DNA of 20,986 nucleotides from UCB3 sp964415605 (GCA_964415605.1 CAYQBA010000075.1:1-20986); one strand, 5' to 3'. Shown: positions 1 to 7,617, counted from the stretch's first letter. Notes: generated by a model not told the origin, from the sequence alone. Made by a program: numbers and translations.

Positions 1-458
1 GGGCGCGGCCCGCGGCCACGCTGGGGGCCGTGCGGGTCGCCGTCGCCGTGTTGTCCGCCGCCCTGGTCCGCGCCGCGCCGGCGGCGATGGCCCAGTCCGG
101 CTTGAACGAGCGGTTCGTCGGCTTCATCGTGATCCCACTCGTCAGTGGTGCCGCGGTTCTGCACCTCGGCATCCGGACCGCCTGGCGCAACCGCATGGAC
201 CTTTCGCTGGCGATCTCCGCCGACGCCAGCATGGCCGTGCTGCTGTGGGTCGCCCCTTTGCTGATCTTCTGGTCGCTGGCGGTCGTGCACCCCATGGACT
301 TGATCTTCGGGCCGGTCGAGCTGGCCGCGATGGCCGCGTCGGCGGCCGTCGCGGCGCTGGTGCAGCTCGACGGCGAGTCCAACTGGCTCGAGGGCGCGAT
401 GCTGATGGCCGTCTACCTCTTGATCGGCCTGGCGTTCTGGTGGTGGCCGGCCGGCTGA
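1..458 (+). CDS. Cation/proton exchanger-like membrane protein (CaCA/CAX type), C-terminal part only
   Basis: The gene is open from the left edge (frame of base 3) and ends with TGA at 456-458, so only about 152 C-terminal residues are visible and no start can be assigned. The fragment has four or five hydrophobic segments. Its string of sequence similarity (GLNERFVGFIVIPLVSGAA, then an amphipathic stretch, then MDLSLAI and WVAPLLI) matches the second alpha-repeat of Ca2+/H+ antiporters of the CAX/ChaA group, which exchange Ca2+ or Na+ for protons across the cytoplasmic membrane. In that family this repeat carries a GNAAEH motif. Here the aligned residues read SGAAVL, so the usual ion-coordinating Asn and Glu are missing. 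It may be a divergent exchanger with other specificity, or a member of the fold that no longer transports Ca2+. The fold assignment is moderately secure; the substrate is not. Confidence 0.6.
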   Translation, partial: ARPAATLGAVRVAVAVLSAALVRAAPAAMAQSGLNERFVGFIVIPLVSGAAVLHLGIRTAWRNRMDLSLAISADASMAVLLWVAPLLIFWSLAVVHPMDLIFGPVELAAMAASAAVAALVQLDGESNWLEGAMLMAVYLLIGLAFWWWPAG

Positions 459-467
459 GGCGGCGGG

Positions 468-497
468 TTTAGACTTCGGAGCGGAGCCGCGTAGAAT
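468..497 (+). promoter_or_regulatory. Candidate sigma70-type promoter of secG
   Basis: A -35-like TTTAGA (468-473) is separated by 18 nt from TAGAAT (492-497), which matches the -10 consensus at five of six positions. Transcription would start near 504-505 and give a leader of about 25 nt holding the strong Shine-Dalgarno AGGAGGAGG before the secG ATG at 530. The assignment is by inspection only. Confidence 0.5.
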
Positions 498-529
498 TGC
501 CGGCTGACACATCCCAGGAGGAGGAGCAA

Positions 530-754
530 ATGGCGCTTTACCTGCGCGTCACGTTGATCGTGATCTCATTCGTGCTGATCGGGCTCGTCATGCTGCAGGC
601 CAAGGGCAGCGGGCTCGGCAGCATGTTCAGCGGTGACGGCGGCATCTACCGCACGCGACGGGGCCTCGAGAAGACGATCTTCAACGCCACCGTCGTGTTC
701 TCGACCGTGTTCCTGCTGGTCTCGCTGCTCGTCGTGTTCTTCGAGCCGGGTTGA
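530..754 (+). CDS. secG: Preprotein translocase subunit SecG
   Basis: This 74-aa protein is the small auxiliary subunit of the SecYEG protein-conducting channel in the cytoplasmic membrane, which helps SecA-driven export. The sequence shows two TM helices (about residues 4-22 and 51-70). Between them lies the diagnostic cytoplasmic loop with QAKGSGLGSMF, GDGG and TRRGLEKTIF, a near-perfect SecG signature. Length is typical for the family (70-110 aa). The start at ATG 530 is preferred over an upstream in-frame TTG at 497 because AGGAGGAGG lies just before 530 and family members begin at this point. A 12-nt gap to the next gene suggests cotranscription with the substrate-binding protein and the FtsB-like gene. 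This is one of the most secure calls in the window. Confidence 0.95.
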   Translation: MALYLRVTLIVISFVLIGLVMLQAKGSGLGSMFSGDGGIYRTRRGLEKTIFNATVVFSTVFLLVSLLVVFFEPG

Positions 755-766
755 TCTCGGGCAACC

Positions 767-2464
767 GTGATCCGGCAGCTCCGCTGGCAGCTCGCACTGG
801 CCCTTGCCGGCACGTTGCTGATCGGCCTGTTCCTCGCCCTCGTCTCCCATCGCGTCCTGCAGACGCGGCCGGCCCGTGGCGGGCACTACGTCGAAGCCGT
901 GGTGGGGCCGCCCGGCATGTTCAACCCCCTCCTTGCCCAGTCCGACGCCGAGGTCGACGCGGCGCGGCTGCTGTTCAGCGGCCTGACGCAACCCGGTGAC
1001 CGCGGCCTGGTTCGACCCGACCTCGCTGAGCGCTGGGCGGTCAGCCCCGACGGCCGTGTGTACACCTTCACGCTGCGCACCGGCGCCGTGTGGCACGACC
1101 TCGAGCCCGTCACGGCCGACGACGTCGCGTTCACGGCCCACCTCGCCGCCGACCCGTCCATTCCGGCCCCCCAGAAGAGCCGCCTGTGCGAGCCCTGGCA
1201 ACGCGTCGACGTCGTGGTGCTCGACGCGCACACGGTCCAGATCACCCTCAAGGAGCCATACGCGCCGTTCCTGAACGCCACGACGCTCGGCATCCTCCCG
1301 GCGCACCTGCTGGCAGACGTGAACCCCGCCGACATCCCCGACCACGCGTTCTCGACGCGCGCGCCGGTGGGGAGCGGCCCCTATCGCCTCGAATCGATCG
1401 ACCGGGCTGCCGATGCGCCGGGCCCGACGGTGCGGTTCGCGCGATTCGACCGGCACTGGGCGGCCAGCGACGGGCAGCCGTATCTCGACGGCATCGTGTT
1501 CCAGCACTACCCCAACCGCGAGCTCGCGCTCGAGGGCCTGGGCCAGCGCTCGGCCCAAGGCCTGGGTTCGGTGCCCACCAAGGTGTTGACGCGGCTGGGG
1601 AGCGAGACCCCGATCCAGTTCTTCTCGGCGCTCAAGACCGGCTACACCCTGGTGTACCTCAGCCCGGTCGAGCCGTTCACCAACAAGACGGTGCGCCAGG
1701 CGCTGGCCATGGCGCTGGACCGCCAGCGGATCATCGACGATCCGGCCCTGCTCGACGGGCAGGGCGTCCCGGCGGCCGGGCCCATCGCACCGGGCTCGTG
1801 GGCCTACGACGCGACGCTGCGCCCACCCGTGTACGACCCGGAGCAGGCGCGGCGCATGCTCGACGAAGCCGGCTGGATCGACAGCGAGGGCGACGGCGTG
1901 CGCGACCGCGACGGTCAGCCGCTCAGCTTCGGGCTGAGCGTCAAGGGCGACGATCCGGTCATGCTGGCCATCGCCGAGCGCCTGCGCGACGACTGGCAGC
2001 AGATCGGCGTGGCGGCGGAGGTCCTGCCGATCGAGCCGTCCGACCTGGCCTCGACGCTGCGCAACCGGTCGTTCACCGCGCTCCTGTTTAGCTGGGACCT
2101 GCGCGACTACGATCCCGATCCGTATGCCCTGTGGCATTCGTCGCAGGCGGACTTCCCCGGCCAGAACTACGCCGGCTTCAAGAACACCGACGCCGACCGG
2201 ATCCTTGTCGAGGCGCGCCAGGCCCACCCGATCCGGGACCACGAGCGGCGTCGCCAGCTCTATGCCGAGTTCCAACGCATCTTCGCCGCCGAGCTGCCGG
2301 CCCTGATGCTCTGGCACCCGGTCTACAACTACGCCGTGGTCGACGACAACGTCGGCGGCATCCAGCTGCCGGCGCTCGTGGTCGAGCCGGCCGATCGGTT
2401 CGCGACGCTGCCGAGCTGGTTCGTGCAGGTGGAGCGGGTCTTCGGCGAGGCGGGTGATCGGTGA
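767..2464 (+). CDS. Membrane-anchored family-5 extracellular substrate-binding protein (peptide/nickel ABC type)
   Basis: This 565-aa protein resembles DppA/OppA-type solute-binding proteins (SBP_bac_5), which capture oligopeptides, nickel or sugars outside the membrane and pass them to an ABC permease. Visible family marks are MFNPLL after the N-terminus, LVRPDLAERWAVSPDGRVYTF (about residues 81-101), the segment from VWHDLEPVTADDVAFT (about 108-123), and FTNKTVRQALAMALDR. A C-terminal stretch with LMLWHPVYNYAVVDDNVGG also fits. Residues 7-27 form one TM helix and no lipobox cysteine follows, so it is probably held by an uncleaved signal anchor or released by signal peptidase I. The start is GTG 767, the first possible codon after an in-frame stop; its SD is weak. 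No permease or ATPase genes are adjacent, so its transporter partner is unknown, and a non-transport role is possible. Its stop overlaps the next start by 4 nt. Confidence 0.88.
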   Translation: MIRQLRWQLALALAGTLLIGLFLALVSHRVLQTRPARGGHYVEAVVGPPGMFNPLLAQSDAEVDAARLLFSGLTQPGDRGLVRPDLAERWAVSPDGRVYTFTLRTGAVWHDLEPVTADDVAFTAHLAADPSIPAPQKSRLCEPWQRVDVVVLDAHTVQITLKEPYAPFLNATTLGILPAHLLADVNPADIPDHAFSTRAPVGSGPYRLESIDRAADAPGPTVRFARFDRHWAASDGQPYLDGIVFQHYPNRELALEGLGQRSAQGLGSVPTKVLTRLGSETPIQFFSALKTGYTLVYLSPVEPFTNKTVRQALAMALDRQRIIDDPALLDGQGVPAAGPIAPGSWAYDATLRPPVYDPEQARRMLDEAGWIDSEGDGVRDRDGQPLSFGLSVKGDDPVMLAIAERLRDDWQQIGVAAEVLPIEPSDLASTLRNRSFTALLFSWDLRDYDPDPYALWHSSQADFPGQNYAGFKNTDADRILVEARQAHPIRDHERRRQLYAEFQRIFAAELPALMLWHPVYNYAVVDDNVGGIQLPALVVEPADRFATLPSWFVQVERVFGEAGDR

Positions 2465-2877
2465 CGGCCAGTTCCGCCGGTTCGCCGCCACCCGCCCGCA
2501 GCGGGCCCCCCTCCGGCCCCAACCGCAAGGGCTGGCGGCGCATCGCCACCGTCGTCGTGCTCACCCTGGCAGGCATCTACACGATCCGGCTCGCCGGGCT
2601 GGCCTGGACGGTGCACCAGAGCGCCGTCACCGCCGATCGCCTCGCGACGGACGTGGCCGCCCTGCACGCCGAGGTCGACGCCGTCGAGACGGCGCGGGCC
2701 GACGCCGCCGGGCCCGGCGCCGTCGAGCGATGGGCCCGCGACCATCGCTGGGCCAGGCCCGGCGATCGGGTGATCGCCGCGGTCGCCGTGCCGACGCCGA
2801 CGCCGACACCTGCTCCGCCCACATCGACGCCGGCGTCGATGTGGGATGCCGTCGAGGCGTGGCTGCGCGACGGATGA
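2461..2877 (+). CDS. Septum formation initiator-like protein (FtsB/DivIC family)
   Basis: This 138-aa bitopic membrane protein has the FtsB/DivIC layout: a short Pro-rich cytoplasmic N-terminus (1-24), one TM helix (about 27-48), and an Ala-rich amphipathic coiled coil (about 50-80). A short domain follows, containing AVERWARDHRWARPGDRVI, which resembles the family's conserved 'A+..L.....PGE.V' segment. FtsB-type proteins bridge FtsL and FtsQ in the division complex. The tail adds a low-complexity TPTPTPAPP stretch and a short hydrophilic end. The GTG start lies in the GTGA overlap with the preceding stop, indicating translational coupling to the substrate-binding gene. The sequence is divergent, so 'FtsB-like' is a family-level inference; another coiled-coil envelope protein is possible. 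Confidence 0.68.
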   Translation: MTASSAGSPPPARSGPPSGPNRKGWRRIATVVVLTLAGIYTIRLAGLAWTVHQSAVTADRLATDVAALHAEVDAVETARADAAGPGAVERWARDHRWARPGDRVIAAVAVPTPTPTPAPPTSTPASMWDAVEAWLRDG

Positions 2878-2935
2878 GTCCGCCGGGCCCGGATGGGCCG
2901 CCCGAGACCCACGCCCGGTCAGCCCCGAAGGCGCG

Positions 2936-4246
2936 TTAACCGCCGCCCGGCGCCCACGTGAACGTCCGCCACGGAGAGTACGCGCTGAGCGCCTTGCCGA
3001 CGCCCTCGGCAAGGAGGCCGTCCGTCCGCCGGCGGATCGACACCGCCCACTGGATCCGTTCCTGCGACCCGAATGCCGGGCGGAACCGCGACGGCACGCG
3101 GACGGCGGTGATGTTGTTGATCGCCCAGATCACCTCGACATCCTCGAGGTCCACCGGCGGCGGCGGGTCGGCGCCGGCGGTATCGGTGTCGCCGGGCACG
3201 GTGCGCGCCATCACCACATAGTAGACATCCTCGGGCAACACCCCCACCGAGGCCCAGCGCAGGTACGGGGCGTCGTCGGTGACCACGGCGGCCATGCCCG
3301 GCGCCAGGAGATCCGGCGCCGGGTACTCGCCGACCAGCGCCGGCGGCTCGCCGAGCGCGGGGCGAAGGCCGGCGGCGGCATCGAGACCTCCGCCCGTCGA
3401 TCCCGGGGCGCCGCCCCCCGTCGGCACGGGCCGCACCACGAGGGTGTCCCCGACCCGCAGCACGGCATCCGGCCCGGTCAGCCCGTTCCAGGCCACGAGG
3501 TCGTCGACCGTGGCGCCGTTGCCGGCGGCAAGCGCGACCAGGGTGTCGCCGGCGGCGATGGTATGGGTCACTGGTTCGGTGGGAGGGCCGCCGACCGGAG
3601 GGAGCGGGCTGGCCTCCGGGGCGGGGACGGGCGTGGCCGTCGCGGCGCCGCTCTCGGGCGCCGCGCCAGGGCCGGTAGGCACGTTGATGGACTGCCCGAT
3701 GGCGAGGAAGCTATCGGTGGTCATGCCGGGATTGGCGGCCAGCAGGTCGTCGAGGGAGATGCCGTTGGCGATGGCGATCGCGTAGAGCGAGTCACCGCTT
3801 TCGATCACGTGGGTGGTCACGTCGGGCACCACCGACGGCGCGGGCGATGCCGGGGCCGACGTTGGCGCGTCGCCGGCCGGCGGAACGGCCTCCCCACCGG
3901 GCGGGGTGGTCGGGGCGGCCGTGCCCGGGCCGACGCCCGCCGGGGCAAAGGCGGGATCGGGCTGGGGCGTCAGCGTCGGCATGTCGGTCGGCGTGGCGGC
4001 GACCAGCTGGCTCACCGCCGCTTCCTGCGGGGCCACGGGCACCGCCCGCCATCGACGAACCCACAGGAGCCCGCCGATGAGTACGGCCGCCAGGCCGACG
4101 GCGAGCAGGCTCTCGACCACGACGCCGCCGGGCGTCAGGCGCCACGGCACGGCCGTGCCGCAGATGGCGCACGTGCGCGCGTCGGCGGCCAGCCGCGAAC
4201 CACAGCTAGGGCAGCGGCGCGCGGCCTGCCGAGGGTTGAACGCCAT
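2936..4246 (-). CDS. Zinc-ribbon, single-TM protein with two LysM domains
   Basis: This 436-aa protein has a clear order of modules. An N-terminal zinc ribbon (Cys12, 15, 26, 29) is followed by a TM helix (about 41-63) and an Ala/Pro/Thr-rich spacer (70-143). LysM repeat 1 (about 145-190, with ESGDSLYAIA and LLAANPG) comes next, then another spacer, then LysM repeat 2 (about 227-272, AAGDTLVALA). It ends with a compact 120-aa domain (312-432) that I do not recognise. The ribbon should face the cytoplasm and the LysM repeats the wall side, where LysM binds N-acetylglucosamine polymers such as peptidoglycan. Its ATG 4246 has GGAGG six nt upstream, located inside rph. The gene overlaps the end of rph by 41 bp, so it is probably translated from the same mRNA. 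No catalytic domain is visible, which suggests a scaffold or sensor. Confidence 0.85.
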   Translation of the reverse strand: MAFNPRQAARRCPSCGSRLAADARTCAICGTAVPWRLTPGGVVVESLLAVGLAAVLIGGLLWVRRWRAVPVAPQEAAVSQLVAATPTDMPTLTPQPDPAFAPAGVGPGTAAPTTPPGGEAVPPAGDAPTSAPASPAPSVVPDVTTHVIESGDSLYAIAIANGISLDDLLAANPGMTTDSFLAIGQSINVPTGPGAAPESGAATATPVPAPEASPLPPVGGPPTEPVTHTIAAGDTLVALAAGNGATVDDLVAWNGLTGPDAVLRVGDTLVVRPVPTGGGAPGSTGGGLDAAAGLRPALGEPPALVGEYPAPDLLAPGMAAVVTDDAPYLRWASVGVLPEDVYYVVMARTVPGDTDTAGADPPPPVDLEDVEVIWAINNITAVRVPSRFRPAFGSQERIQWAVSIRRRTDGLLAEGVGKALSAYSPWRTFTWAPGGG

Positions 4247-4976
4247 TCAGCACCTCCATCTGTGTCGCCATCAACGCCCGGGCACCGAGACCCGCCAGCG
4301 CCACGAGGTCGTCGAGCTCCGTCCGGGTGAAGGGAACCCGGCGCTCGGCCGTTCCCTGCAGCTCGACGAAACCGCCGTCGCCCGTCATGACGGCGTTCAT
4401 GTCGGTCTGCGCGCGTGCGTCCTCGTCGTACGACAGGTCGAGCATCGGCTGGCCATCGACAATCCCGACGCTGACCGCCGCGACTTGCCGCTCCAGCAGG
4501 TCGGCCGGCACACGGCCGGCGGCGCCCAGTGGCCCGAGCGCCAGAGCCAGCGCCAGCCAGCCCGCTGTGACCGCTGTGGTCCGGGTGCCGCCGTCAGCCT
4601 GGAGGACGTCGCAGTCCACGTGAAGCGTCAGCTCCGGGAGCCGGTCGACGTCGATGGCGGCGCGCAGGCTGCGCCCGATCAGCCGCTCGATCTCGTGGGT
4701 CCGGCCGTTGGCTCCGGCACGATCGCGGGGGGTCCAGACTGAGGTGGCTCCCGGCAGGAGGTTGTAGCTCGCCGTCAGCCACCCCTTGCCCGTCCGAACA
4801 CGCCAGCGCGGCACGCGCGGCTCGACGCTCACCGTGGCCAGCACCCACGTGCGTCCCTGCTTCATCAGCACGCTGCCGGCTGCGCTCGAGGTCCAGCCGG
4901 GCAGCATCTCCAGCGGTCGCAGCGCCTGGGCGGCTCGCCCGTCGGACCGCAACACGGTTGTGGTTTCGCCCGTCAC
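4206..4976 (-). CDS. rph: Ribonuclease PH
   Basis: RNase PH is a phosphate-dependent 3'-5' exoribonuclease that trims the 3' ends of tRNA precursors; it works as a hexameric ring in the cytoplasm. Family motifs are intact: SDGRAAQALRPLEM near the start, GSVLMKQGRTWVLATVSVE, and GRTHEIERLIGRSLRAAID (91-109, with the phosphate-binding Arg92). DCDVLQADGGTRTT (121-134, Arg132) follows, and then DLSYDEDARAQTDMN, whose Asp186 and Asp192 align with the E. coli catalytic acids. With GTG 4976 the protein has 256 aa, the usual length. The frame runs back to 5066, but that would overlap the start of the divergent methyltransferase. GTG 4976 sits exactly 7 nt after a TAATAT hexamer with a fair -35, pointing to a leaderless start. 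A GTG/TTG pair seven to eight codons downstream is the alternative. Confidence 0.94.
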   Translation of the reverse strand: MTGETTTVLRSDGRAAQALRPLEMLPGWTSSAAGSVLMKQGRTWVLATVSVEPRVPRWRVRTGKGWLTASYNLLPGATSVWTPRDRAGANGRTHEIERLIGRSLRAAIDVDRLPELTLHVDCDVLQADGGTRTTAVTAGWLALALALGPLGAAGRVPADLLERQVAAVSVGIVDGQPMLDLSYDEDARAQTDMNAVMTGDGGFVELQGTAERRVPFTRTELDDLVALAGLGARALMATQMEVLNGVQPSAGRAPLP

Positions 4977-4983
4977 ACGTGCA

Positions 4984-5012
4984 ATATTACCGCGCGCGGG
5001 GTCGATTGCTAA
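4984..5012 (-). promoter_or_regulatory. Candidate leaderless promoter of rph
   Basis: On the minus strand TTAGCA (5012-5007, four of six -35 matches) is followed by a 17-nt spacer and TAATAT (4989-4984). Exactly 7 nt then precede the GTG codon at 4976. Transcription from this -10 would begin at or within a base of the start codon. No Shine-Dalgarno-like sequence lies between the -10 and GTG. Confidence 0.6.
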
Positions 5013-5052
5013 ACCCGCCGGCCCCGCGCCGCCGCCCCGGCCATAGGATGCC

Positions 5053-6012
5053 ATGCCGATGAACATGCTGGACCACGCCCTTGAGTCACCGGCCTGCGAC
5101 CTGTGCGGGGCGAGCGACGCCGTCGGGCTCTACACGCACCGCGACTGGCCGGGCGACGTGCCCGACGAGATCGCGATGGTCCGTTGCGCGCGCTGCGGCC
5201 TGATGTACCTGCGGCCGCGGCCCACGCCGGCCGCGATCGGCCGCTACTATCCGCCAGACTATGCCCCCTTCCGCCGCGCCGTCGAAGACGAGCGGTGGGC
5301 GGTGCTGCGCTGGCTCCGCCGACGCAAGCTGGCCCAGCGGCGCGCGCTCGTGGAGCGCTTCGCCCCGGCCGGGCGCCGCGCGGTGCTCGACGTGGGTTGC
5401 AGCACCGGGCTCTTCTTGCACGAGATGGCCTCGGCGGGCTGGGAAGCCCGCGGCGTCGAGCTGGCCCCGAGCGCAGCGCGCTACGCGCGGGAGCGGTTCG
5501 GGCTCGACGTGTTCGAGGGGCGGCTCGAGGACGCCCCGTTGGCCGCCGGCACGTTCGGCGCCGTCACGTTCTGGGACGTCCTCGAGCACGTCCACAGCCC
5601 GTCCGAGGCCTTGGCCCGGTCCGCGGCGCTGCTCGCGCCCGGGGGGATCGTGGTGGTCAACGTGCCGAACTGGGACAGCCCGGACCGTCGCCTGTTCGGC
5701 CCGCACTGGCAGGGGTGGGATCCGCCCCGGCACCTCTATGTCTTCGACCGCGCCACGCTCGCGGCCTTGCTGCGCCGCGCCGGGCTGGCGCCGCTGGCGT
5801 GGCGCTGCATCATGCCCTCTTACTTCACGTTCATCCTGAGCGTCGAGCGCTGGCTGCGCGCCACCGCCCCGCGCGCCGCCGGCCCGACCCTGCGCATCCT
5901 GGGGCTACCGGGGCTCCGGTTTGCCTTCGAGCCGGTGTTCTGGGCGCTCAACCGGGTCGGGCGCGGGAGCGTCATCGCCGTCGTGGCGCGCAAGGCCGGC
6001 GGAGAGGCCTGA
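5053..6012 (+). CDS. Class I SAM-dependent methyltransferase with N-terminal zinc-finger motif
   Basis: This 319-aa protein joins an N-terminal CxxC...CxxC zinc-binding segment (Cys15, 18, 45, 48) to a Rossmann-fold methyltransferase. Motif I is VLDVGCSTG (111-119), and the acidic ribose-binding residue lies in GVELAP (about Glu136). The post-motif WDVLEHV (174-180), LAPGGIVVVNVPN and DPPRHLYVFD (223-232) are typical of the Methyltransf_23 group. Such proteins often occur in sugar, lipid or cell-surface modification pathways. The substrate cannot be told, and no biosynthetic cluster is adjacent. ATG 5053 is used; ATG 5059 and 5065 are in frame alternatives, since the SD is weak and a TAGGAT hexamer lies at 5044-5049. 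The gene is divergent from rph and its last 108 nt overlap the histidine kinase gene in antisense. Confidence 0.86.
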   Translation: MPMNMLDHALESPACDLCGASDAVGLYTHRDWPGDVPDEIAMVRCARCGLMYLRPRPTPAAIGRYYPPDYAPFRRAVEDERWAVLRWLRRRKLAQRRALVERFAPAGRRAVLDVGCSTGLFLHEMASAGWEARGVELAPSAARYARERFGLDVFEGRLEDAPLAAGTFGAVTFWDVLEHVHSPSEALARSAALLAPGGIVVVNVPNWDSPDRRLFGPHWQGWDPPRHLYVFDRATLAALLRRAGLAPLAWRCIMPSYFTFILSVERWLRATAPRAAGPTLRILGLPGLRFAFEPVFWALNRVGRGSVIAVVARKAGGEA

Positions 6013-7617
6013 CGGCGCCGGCAGGTGGATCGTCACGCGCGTCCCCTGCCCGGGCGCGCTGTCGATGGCCACCGTGCCGCCGTGGCCCGCCACGACCTCG
6101 CGCGCGATGGCCATTCCCAGGCCGCTGCCGCCGGCCGCCCGGGCGCGGTCGCCGCGGAAGAACCGGTCGAACACGCGCGGCAGATCCTCCGGCGGGATGC
6201 CGGTCCCGTGGTCCGTCACCTCGATCTCGGCGCCGGCGTCAAGGCCGCGGGTGGCCTTCAGTTGGACCGTGGCGTGGCGTGGGCTGTGCCGGACGGCGTT
6301 GTCGAGGAGGTTGCCCAGGCCCCGCTCCATCCACAGGGGGTCGGCCCACAGGACGACCTCCTCGGGGGCGTCCACCGCCACCGTGACCCCGCGTGCATCG
6401 GCATCGGCGGCATGCGCGGCCCGAACGCGCTCGAGCAGGCGCGCGGCGGGGACGGCTTGTTGGCGCATGCCACCGCGCTGGGCGTCCAGGCGAGCGAGAT
6501 CGATGAGCGACTCGACCATGTCGTGCATGCGTGCCCCGGCGCTCTCGATGGCCTCGACCGCGCGGGCGCGCTGGTCCTCGGTCTGCACCGTGCCGTCCGC
6601 GAGCGAGCGCGCGAACCCGCGCAGCGTCGTCAGCGGCGTGCGCAGGTCGTGGCTGACGTTGACCACGAAGTCGCGCTGGCGGTCCTGGACGTCGCCGACC
6701 TCGGCGGCCATCCGATTGAACGCCGCGGCCAACTGATCGAGCTCGTCGGCGCCGCCGGGCGCCACCCGCGCCGTGTAGTCGCCGGCGGCAACCCGTTCGC
6801 TGGCGCGCGTCACCGCCTCGATCGGGCGCGTGATCGATCGCGCCAGGAGATACGCCAGCGCACCGGCGAGGAGAAGCGCGAAGAGGCCGGTGACGAGCAT
6901 CGGTGGGACCAGGGGCTGCCACAGACCCCGCATCTCGGTCCGCGCCCGCACGTAGGCCAGGTGCCACGGGAGCTCGGGCGGCGCCTCGATCCACGACGGG
7001 TCCACGGCGGTCGTGTCGATGGCCATCGGCAGCGGCACGGTGATGTAGAGCAAGCGGACATCACTGGCGGTCTGGACCTCGCCGATGCGGGGTTGGCCGG
7101 AGGCGTCACGTGGCAGCGGCGGCAATCGGCTGCCGGGCGGGTAGCGCGGGCGGCGAAGCAGCACCTGCCCGGCCGCCGCCTCGGGCTCGCGCTCGTCGAT
7201 CGCGCCACTTGGGCTCGCCGCGGGCGACGTGGCGCCTCCGGTGGCCTGGGTGAGATCCCGGACCTCGCCCGGAGCGGGCCGGCGCCGCGGTGGCGGCGAG
7301 AGCGTGAAGATCGGGCGGCCGCCGTTGTCGACGATGAGCAGCGGGCGCGGCCGGCCACGCATCCGGGGATCCGCGTAGACGAGCTGTGCCAGCATCGACG
7401 GCGAGATCGGGTGGGTCGGGTCGCTGACGGCGGCCACGACGTTTCCCAGCGCGGTGCCCTGGTCGACCATCTCGACCCGCGCCGCCTGCGTCAGCCGGGC
7501 GGCGAACAAGGCGAGCGGCGCGCCGGCGGCCACCGTGACGGCCACGAGCGACAGCACGGCATACGAGACGAAGAGGCGCCGACGCAGCGACGATGGCAAC
7601 CGGATGGGGACGCGCAT
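5905..7617 (-). CDS. Membrane sensor histidine kinase (HAMP-HisKA-HATPase)
   Basis: This 570-aa kinase has TM1 (about 13-41), an extracytoplasmic sensor region of roughly 195 residues with a Pro/Arg-rich low-complexity part (108-170), and TM2 (about 237-259). A HAMP linker (about 255-307) and HisKA follow, with the phospho-acceptor His323 in VSHDLRTP. The ATPase domain shows N box GNLLDN (435-440), G1 DHGTGIP (469-475), F box VFDRFFRG and G2 GGSGLGMAI (496-504). It should autophosphorylate and pass phosphate to the response regulator encoded 200 bp upstream. The ATPase fold ends at about Pro535. The last 35 residues (536-570), rich in Pro, Asp and Arg, are encoded entirely on the antisense of the methyltransferase 3' end and look like a read-on tail. 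The stimulus is unknown. The ATG 7617 has only a weak SD. Confidence 0.93.
   Translation of the reverse strand: MRVPIRLPSSLRRRLFVSYAVLSLVAVTVAAGAPLALFAARLTQAARVEMVDQGTALGNVVAAVSDPTHPISPSMLAQLVYADPRMRGRPRPLLIVDNGGRPIFTLSPPPRRRPAPGEVRDLTQATGGATSPAASPSGAIDEREPEAAAGQVLLRRPRYPPGSRLPPLPRDASGQPRIGEVQTASDVRLLYITVPLPMAIDTTAVDPSWIEAPPELPWHLAYVRARTEMRGLWQPLVPPMLVTGLFALLLAGALAYLLARSITRPIEAVTRASERVAAGDYTARVAPGGADELDQLAAAFNRMAAEVGDVQDRQRDFVVNVSHDLRTPLTTLRGFARSLADGTVQTEDQRARAVEAIESAGARMHDMVESLIDLARLDAQRGGMRQQAVPAARLLERVRAAHAADADARGVTVAVDAPEEVVLWADPLWMERGLGNLLDNAVRHSPRHATVQLKATRGLDAGAEIEVTDHGTGIPPEDLPRVFDRFFRGDRARAAGGSGLGMAIAREVVAGHGGTVAIDSAPGQGTRVTIHLPAPSGLSAGLARHDGDDAPAPDPVERPEHRLEGKPEPR

Noticed and set aside
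566..2491. A 641-codon open frame antisense to the substrate-binding protein gene
   Set aside because: It mirrors the codon pattern of the plus-strand gene, is low-complexity and Arg/Val-rich, and has no recognisable domain; long antisense frames are expected at this GC content.
3948..4000. Low-complexity repeats encoding Pro/Thr linkers here and at 2790-2830, 15960-16060, 16450-16560 and 17140-17330
   Set aside because: These are degenerate in-frame linker codons, not nucleotide repeats such as CRISPR or VNTR arrays.
4977..5066. RNase PH start at 5066
   Set aside because: It adds 30 Gly/Ala-rich residues not found in the family and overlaps the start of the divergent methyltransferase.
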